NCBI GenBank assembly: GCA_949752735.1 | Contig: OX457036.1 | Coordinates: 1,901,120 to 1,965,119, forward strand | DNA length: 64,000 bases | Origin: Lumbricus terrestris | Lineage: Eukaryota; Annelida; Clitellata; Crassiclitellata; Lumbricidae | Direction: 5' to 3' | Part shown: in pieces, positions 58,532 through 64,000 of the stretch | How positions within the stretch are numbered: the first letter of the stretch is position 1 | Layout: each line of letters opens with the position of its first letter | The notes under the pieces: model-generated | The model's input: only the letters and a program-made list of their open reading frames with translations | Told to the model about the DNA's origin: nothing | Database searches by the model: none | Program-made: the position numbers and the translations under genes

Positions 58532-59330
58532 TTTTATTTATTTTTTCTAAATATTTTATAAAGTTATACGCTTTTTCCACCTGTGAGATTTTGTTCGCTT
58601 TTTGCATATTTTTTTCCAATAGCACCGGGCGTATATTCATCCAATTCACAGCTTTATCAAGTTCTTTTTCATCGAACGATGATATTGGTAAAACAAAATC
58701 GAGATGCCAAACCGAACCGTGATTGTCCATATTCATACCCTCTTCAAATTGGAACTCGATCCATTTCGTAAATGTTTTAAGACCGATACCGAGTTTACTT
58801 TTGAGACATTCTGGGATTTCCATTTCACATTTTAGGTCTGTCATTTTATCACGCCGTTGGGCTTCTACGTGGGTGAGATAATATTTATGTCTACAATTTT
58901 TGCATACATTAGCATATCCATCTTTTTGGAATCGATTTTTATCGTATTCCGATATGTTCTTCTCTATTTTGCACCCGCTGCAAACTTTTCTTTCCTTTGT
59001 TTCTCTGTTCTCTAGCATTGCATATTTATGTGCACGTTCCTTTGCTTTGGTATTATGACACGTTTTACAGCTCGTATAAATTCCGTTCCTTTTTGTTTTA
59101 TCTTTATGAAATTCGTTAAAACTTTTTTCAATCTTACAGCAGCAGCAAACTTTTTTGTTTTTTGTTTCCCCCACTTCAAGCTCTGAGTATTTTTGTCTAA
59201 GTTCCTTCGTTTTGATAATAACACACTTTTTACAAGAAGCAAAATAGCCGCTCTTATTACATTTGTTTTTGTAAAATTCAGTTAAGCTTTTCTCCATTTT
59301 GCAATTGGTGCATACAATTGAGTCTGTCAT
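58521..59330 (-). CDS. triple zinc-ribbon protein with HNH-like C-terminus
   Basis: 269 residues, start in AATATAAAATGAC; it overlaps the protease start by 11 bp. Three repeats of a CxxC...(F/Y)xK...CxxC type: CTNCKMEKSLTEFYKN with CKKC, CCCCKIEKSFNEFHKD with CKTC, CSGCKIEKNISEYDKN with CKNC, up to about residue 148. The tail (WHLDFVLPISSF, AVNWMNIRPVLLEKNMQKAN) has the shape of an HNH nuclease (DH..P...F ... N..P......N..K), but the first His of the D-H pair is Phe (HLDF). It is probably a DNA-binding protein whose nuclease may be inactive. The role in the element is unknown. Confidence 0.6.
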   Translation of the reverse strand: MTDSIVCTNCKMEKSLTEFYKNKCNKSGYFASCKKCVIIKTKELRQKYSELEVGETKNKKVCCCCKIEKSFNEFHKDKTKRNGIYTSCKTCHNTKAKERAHKYAMLENRETKERKVCSGCKIEKNISEYDKNRFQKDGYANVCKNCRHKYYLTHVEAQRRDKMTDLKCEMEIPECLKSKLGIGLKTFTKWIEFQFEEGMNMDNHGSVWHLDFVLPISSFDEKELDKAVNWMNIRPVLLEKNMQKANKISQVEKAYNFIKYLEKINKNEL

Positions 59331-59353
59331 TTTATATTAGGATTTTTTTTTTC

Positions 59354-60133
59354 TTAAGTAGATTTCAATAAATAGTGTCCATATGCTAAAGTGTGAATGC
59401 CATCCTTCATTATGACTCTTTTATCGTCGTCAGCTGATAGCGCCACTTTATTTACCTCTTCTGTATAGATATCGTGAAGATGGGATCGAATCACATTCAT
59501 TTTTCTCGATTGTTCTCTTCTCGTAAAAAGACAGTCCTTATAATCATCATGGGTTATCGATTTCTTAACGACATTTTTCTTAACGCCCTTGCATTTTTTA
59601 TGATCTACGCCGGCCATCTTATACGAATACAACTTGGATCTAAGTCCCACAAATTCTTCTATTTGTTTACCTGAAGCTTCGTCCTTGAACAAACCGATCA
59701 CTTTCTTGTTCACTCCGGTTTCTATACCTGAGGGGTGGTCCTTTGGATAATCGCTTGTATCAAACATATTTCTAACATCGGGTGCTATATCAGCGAAAAA
59801 GTCAACGGTCTTAATTTCGTACGCCAAAGAATCCGTATCGGTGAATAACAGTTTAGCTCTATCTCCATACTTGTCCTTGATGTAATTATAATGAAAAGAG
59901 TACATCAAAGTTTTACTTAAGTCTAGGATGCACATTCCTAGATATATCGGCTTGTTATAGATCAACGAAGTCTTCTTCATGTGAATAGCAATTAAATTTT
60001 GATCAAAAATAGTCCGACTGCCGTAACTCGTTTTAGCCGCTAGTTTTATGGCTTGCTTCTCGCTTGAAACCAGTTTAATATCTACGCGAGACTCTATATT
60101 TTCACAAGTCTTACCAAACACACTGTTGTTCAT
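59354..60133 (-). pseudogene. PolB fragment 3: palm motifs B and C
   Basis: 259 residues. It starts inside polymerase motif B (MNNSVFGKTCEN) and includes motif C, LLFTDTDSLAYE (Asp 99 and 101), and the later SKLYSYKMAG segment (KxY-type) before the thumb. The end HTLAYGHYLLKST is a natural C-terminus. It is in another frame from fragment 2; the preceding KNDFEKDFFKL residues are present in the matching frame just upstream. The break is at CCAAAAACG near 60165, where one A appears missing. Confidence 0.88.
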
Positions 60134-62421
60134 AAGTTTGAAAAAGTCTTTCTCGAAATCGTTTTTGGTTTGGTCCTCAGGTTAGTATTTAGGTCGATAT
60201 ATTTTTTCAACCAGGTGCTTTCTTCAAATTTAATTCCTCGATGAATTTTGGTAATCTTCAAACCTAGGCTTTCATACTGCTTCAAATTTTCGTAATGGAC
60301 AATGTACTTTACTTTATCATTCAGGTTTGGAATGAGTTTAGAAACAGTTGAAGTTTCGGGTATGATATTCTCAGGAGCAAGAGGGTAGTCGTTGTGAAGA
60401 TCGTGTAAATCTTGAGGGTATTCCAAGTCCACCTCCAATATACATGGTATCGATCTCCATGCGTTTAGCTCATCATTTCCCATCCATTTGAACCCGTGAG
60501 TTGGTAGTTTGTTACACATTGCCCACCCATACAAGTTGTTAGCGTCCAAATAGGTTATAAATGTTGAAGGTTTGCTATCGTCAAACGTTTGCATGTACTT
60601 ATTGTTTGCTTGCCCAAAACGGTGTGAAATTGTGCTAACACCACCTCTTATCCCATGCTTGACCATTAGTATCATATCGTAATCGCTCAATAATTCTAAC
60701 TTTACTCCAGTCAACTTTAATGAGGCATCCCATGCTAGACCGGGTGAAGTGTAATACCAGGCGGGATCTAGGTTGTAGTTCTTCATACAAACGTCTCTAA
60801 AATTCTCAAAGACATCAGCTAGTAGGAGAACATCGCTCACGTTATATAAATCATGATATTCTCTGAATGTTTTGAAACCGAATTCGTTCCATACCACCTG
60901 TGCGTGGTTGTAGTCTTCGTCACTGATGCCTGAGTCGTTTAGTTTTGAATAGAATGCTGACTTTGGTGGTAGTTTTGTTTCATTCAGTTGATCGATGGAA
61001 CTAACGTGGTCGTACGGATATACCCCTTTTCTAAGCAAGAGATCGAGCTGTTTACCGGAGTAGTACTTGCTTATATTTTTACACTGGTCTTTGCTTAGGT
61101 TCTTCGACAAAGCGTCGAGGCTCGCTGGCATGAATCTAAAACTATCGATGAAACGTAATTCACGCTTGACCTTTTTCTCTTTCCCTTCTTTGTTTATAAA
61201 CTTATCAACTACGATCTCTCTGCTAAATGAGATATACTTTTCTTCATTGCAGGGGATGCATTTAATCTGTTCATTATCACCACCCCGCAATTTCTTCACG
61301 AAAAGATGGCTATCGTAGCCGGTTAGATTATGGAATACTACTGGGAAAAACTTGGGGACTTTATACTTTAGATTACAAATCTTATGAGCCGCGCCTCTGA
61401 ATTTACCAGTAAGATGACAGTGGTCCCTTACTCGCATGTCATTATCATCATCACCATCAGAGAACTCGCCTCCGCATATATGACAAACAGTAGCCGAGTC
61501 GTATAGCTCCTTGTCGTCCTTTCCAAATATCATTTTCTCTGGAAATTTAAATCGATTATAAATATCTTTTATATCCACTATAAGACTATCAATAAATATC
61601 TGCGCTACATCATCGTCTTCGCTCTTCGCTGTGAATGTTACGGGGGTTTGTGAATATAGGTCATCGTCGAAACATTTTATGTGGTAACAAAACGAGCTAG
61701 GAGTATGTTTCTGGTATTTATTGGTGTAAGACGTGCTGGGATCGGGTTGGCATGTATCGATCGGTTTAATGAAGGATTCGAAATCCGCATAGATAATAAA
61801 AGGTACTCGCATTTTTCGATAATAATTTTTAAAACTCAACATAGTTCCTAGGCTTGGGAGTTCTATTCGTTGGGCGTCATGTTGCGAACAGTACTCGATG
61901 TGTTTTTTAAGCGAGTCTTTCGTTCTGTAACCGATTAAACATCTTCTACAATAGTGCATCGAATTTACAGATTTTTCTGTTCGTGCCGCCATCAATCTAT
62001 TAAAGTTCTTGATCCAACAGTAATGCTTCTTTTCATCGTCGGAAATAAGCAGTAGATCTATACAGGTATCGCTTTCATGCTTCGAGATATATATTGGGTA
62101 TACGCTCTTTTCAAAGCCGAATACGCTAACGCTAATGTTATTATAGCGCTCAAACTTATTTATAATATTAGCATCAGCAGCAACTGGGAACACGATACCG
62201 CTCCAATCGAGTTTCTTAGATTGTTCTATCAGGTCTTTAGTGATTCTTTCAGGGTGTTCATCAACTGGATTCAACGCTCTAGTAATACACCATTTGAAAC
62301 ATTCGTCGTCATCATTTTTCATGTTAACAATAGCCTTTTTATTAGCTAAATACTCTGGAAGCGGTATATAAGAACTACCTTTCAATGGCTTGTATACCAC
62401 TGTATCGATATCCAACTTCAA
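60130..62421 (-). pseudogene. PolB fragment 2: exonuclease, TPR and motif A
   Basis: 763 residues of protein-primed family B polymerase. Near the start: YKPLKGSSYIPLPEYLANKK and DECFKWCI. A C2H2-like finger (YCRRCLIGY...H.EYC) lies near 158-179. Exo I is IIYADFESF (about 212), Exo II HNLTGYDSHLFV (about 345), Exo III YHDLYNVSDVLLLADV (about 525). Motif A is TYLDANNLYGWAM (about 628). The D-X-E and Tyr-X3-Asp exonuclease residues are intact. The Met at 62421 is incidental, since conserved sequence continues upstream in another frame. The end NLRTKPKT... is frameshifted nonsense. In a protein-primed system the TIR ends serve as origins. Confidence 0.9.
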
Positions 62422-63176
62422 AACGGCCTTGAATTACTACCCCGCATCTGATAACTAGCCATGCTCTCCTTAATTTTATCCACTGCGTTGGTATATATTT
62501 CCTTCACATCGGTTGCTTCTAAAATGATATCAGTCTTTGATTTGAAATTAGGCTCAGCCGTTGCTATTTCACCGGATTTTATGTCTACTTTCTCCATTAC
62601 ACACATGAGATTGAGTTGAACTTTTACCCCTCGATTTTTCGCTAACAGTCTAACTACCTGCGATCTTACAGCCTTGAGAAAAGATTCAACATCGACCCTA
62701 TTGTTACCCTCGATCGTGTATCTTTTTGTAAACCCTTTGATAGCCGTCGCTGCCTCTCGAAGTTTGAACTTATGAACGGGTGGTTTTACTTGAGGGGGTA
62801 ACTGACTAATCTCACTACTCAACCAATCTGGGAAAGATTGATTTTTCGTCTTCAAAAATTTCCAAGTATGATTAGACAATAATGCCTTAAGTCCCTCTTT
62901 TCCTAATTTTGAGTATCCTTTTTGGTGTCTCTTTTTTGCAATTTCTCGCAATTCTCGTACAGTGCCGGGAGTACACGTTGGAGCCTTGATGTCTGGTTTC
63001 CGAGCGCTTAGTCGATCTCCATGCTCTATGAACGCGATAAGTTTCGTTTTGGGCAGTTTTGAGTATCCTTTTTGTCCTCTTTGTTTTGGAATTTGTCGCA
63101 ATTCTTTCAGAGTATACAATGTGTAGTCCATTTTATATTGGATTTTCTTGTCTTTAAGTCGAGTTGAATATTCCAT
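62418..63176 (-). pseudogene. PolB fragment 1: N-terminal domain with two SAP/Rho_N-like repeats
   Basis: Two starts are possible. ATG at 63131 (MDYTLYTLKELRQ) is preferred because it lies in AATATAAAATGG, the context used across the element; the ATG at 63176 lies in a plain A-run. Two repeats follow: LKELRQIPKQRGQKGYSKLP and VRELREIAKKRHQKGYSKLG, of SAP/Rho_N-like form. The rest (AATAIKGFTKRYTIEGNNRV, DVESFLKAVRSQVVRLLAKN, LNLMCVMEKVD, DIILEATDVKEIYTNAVDKI) is the conserved N-terminal region of Polinton PolB. It ends MRGSNSRPF where family members continue GSGW. The next frame carries FKAVLKLDID into fragment 2, so one frameshift near 62430 separates them. Confidence 0.82.
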
Positions 63177-63226
63177 TTTTTTCAGTTATTTTATATACAC
63201 AAGAGAAAAAAAATTTTATGATTAAG

Positions 63227-63271
63227 TGACTCATCATCGAAACTACTGGAAATTCCCCACATGATGAGTCA
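63227..63271. promoter_or_regulatory. AP-1-like / kappaB-like / AP-1-like module (right copy), upstream of PolB
   Basis: Mirror of the left module. It is placed where a promoter for the leftward polymerase gene would be expected. Whether host factors bind it is untested. Confidence 0.5.
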
Positions 63272-63557
63272 TAGGCGCGTGCTGGGGTGGTTATGGGGTG
63301 GCTGATTTTTGAACCATGGTTATGGGTCGACATATTTTTTGATGAGTCAGCATATTTTTTGAACCATGGTTATGGGTCGATATATTTTTGAACCATGGTT
63401 ATTGGGTGGTTATATTTTTGAACCATGGTTATGGGTGGTTATATTTTTGAACCATGGTTTGGGTTGGTTATATTTTTGAACCATGGTTTGGGTTGGTTTG
63501 GAAAAGTTGAACCATGATTGTGGTTAAATGTCCCAGAATAGTCTTAATCTATCTACT
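63227..63557 (-). repeat. Polinton right terminal inverted repeat (331 bp)
   Basis: Partner of 46767-47097. Its inner end, with the paired TGACTCA sites at 63227 and 63265 and the kappaB-like site at 63248-63258, lies about 95-140 bp upstream of the preferred PolB start at 63131. Confidence 0.95.
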
Positions 63558-63563
63558 ATTAAT

Positions 63564-64000
63564 CAGAAGTTTAACGACATCTTATTGCTACCAAAGATGT
63601 TGACGTCTTTAAAGATTTCAGCGTATGTCCATTCACTTTTGTTCAACTGTTCTGCAGTTTTGTCCTTTTTCTCTCTGTTTTGTTTTCCCTTTCCCGAATT
63701 TTGACGGCAATTTTATTATACATTCGCACATTTCATGATGTCCACATAATATAACATCTAGGCTACTTACTTAAATTAACAAAAATATTTATCGCATGTT
63801 GACAACAATTTTGAACATTCATTGACTAACAATGAAATTAATGGCAGATTAGATATTCAACATTAAAATAAAAATCAAAGTATTCATCCATCATTTAGAG
63901 ACATGAACAATAATAGCAAGAACAAAATTTGTCAATGCTTGTTTAATCTGTTACAGAATTATTTAGGAAATAAACACCCACACACTAAAAAACAATAAAC
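63564..64000. other. host flank right of the Polinton
   Basis: AT-rich, with no recognised exon or repeat. It continues from the ATTAAT duplication. Confidence 0.5.

Larger units (their letters stand above)
46767..63557. mobile_element. Maverick/Polinton, 16.8 kb, complete ends, TSD ATTAAT
   Basis: The element runs from AGTAGATAG (46767) to CTATCTACT (63557). A 6-bp direct repeat ATTAAT lies at 46761-46766 and 63558-63563. Terminal inverted repeats are 331 bp each. AG...CT termini and 6-bp duplications are the Polinton hallmark. Gene content confirms it: integrase, ATPase, adenain-like protease, protein-primed PolB, double-jelly-roll capsid. Integrase and PolB are interrupted, so this copy is likely not autonomous unless the breaks are assembly errors. 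Confidence 0.96.

Noticed and set aside
60130..60180. Programmed -1 frameshift as the sure explanation of the PolB break
   Set aside because: Slippage on AAA is possible, but the classic X XXY YYZ heptamer is absent and a lost A in the run is simpler.

Overview
This is a stretch of animal nuclear DNA, probably from a marine invertebrate. I infer a deuterostome only from the retrotransposon type and cannot name a species. The one recognisable host gene is selenoprotein T (SELENOT, minus strand, three exons at 8583-5532). Its CxxU redox motif has an in-frame TGA, and the Cys codon is split by intron 1. Its last coding exon and SECIS were not found. Nearly everything else is mobile or repetitive DNA. 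No rRNA, CRISPR or bacterial-type operon was seen.

Layout. 1-15 kb: SELENOT in a field of CR1/L2-like LINE tails, hAT-like MITEs, tRNA-like SINE heads, a ~140-bp satellite and a piggyBac-type MITE (12339-13309, TTAA ends) inserted in that satellite. 14984-29266: a composite Ty3/gypsy retrotransposon of the Gmr1 type, with integrase upstream of reverse transcriptase. The two outer 556-bp LTRs look identical and are both flanked by TATAT. A 7.0-kb block between them carries a second element whose 3' half is inverted against its 5' half. 30-46 kb: a hAT-like element (8-bp TSD) inserted in a CR1-like LINE, a Tc1/mariner foldback, several MITEs, a G-rich block, a second hAT-like element that contains a long L2-like LINE, and a palindrome followed by a ~90-bp satellite.

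46767-63557 is a full-length Maverick/Polinton: 331-bp terminal inverted repeats, AG...CT ends and a 6-bp ATTAAT target duplication. It encodes the virus-like set: chromodomain integrase (broken), packaging ATPase, penton-like protein, two small minor-virion-like proteins, double-jelly-roll major capsid protein, adenain-like protease, protein-primed DNA polymerase B (two frameshifts), a zinc-ribbon/PLA2-like protein, a dUTPase-fold protein, two fibre-like paralogues and a DUF8207 protein. Its most unusual parts are a tandem array of chimeric genes (52056-53348) built from pieces of the flanking genes, AP-1/kappaB-like sites inside each terminal repeat, adenain-type cleavage motifs in the small virion proteins, and a repeated TATAAAATG-type start context.

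How the parts fit together. The Polinton reads as a virion-forming element. ATPase, capsid genes and DUF8207 lie on the plus strand in a tightly packed block (gaps of about 15-150 bp). Fibres, protease and polymerase lie on the minus strand, converging on it. Because integrase and polymerase are interrupted, this copy is probably not autonomous as assembled. Both polymerase breaks are single-base-scale and one lies in an A-run, so assembly error is a live alternative.
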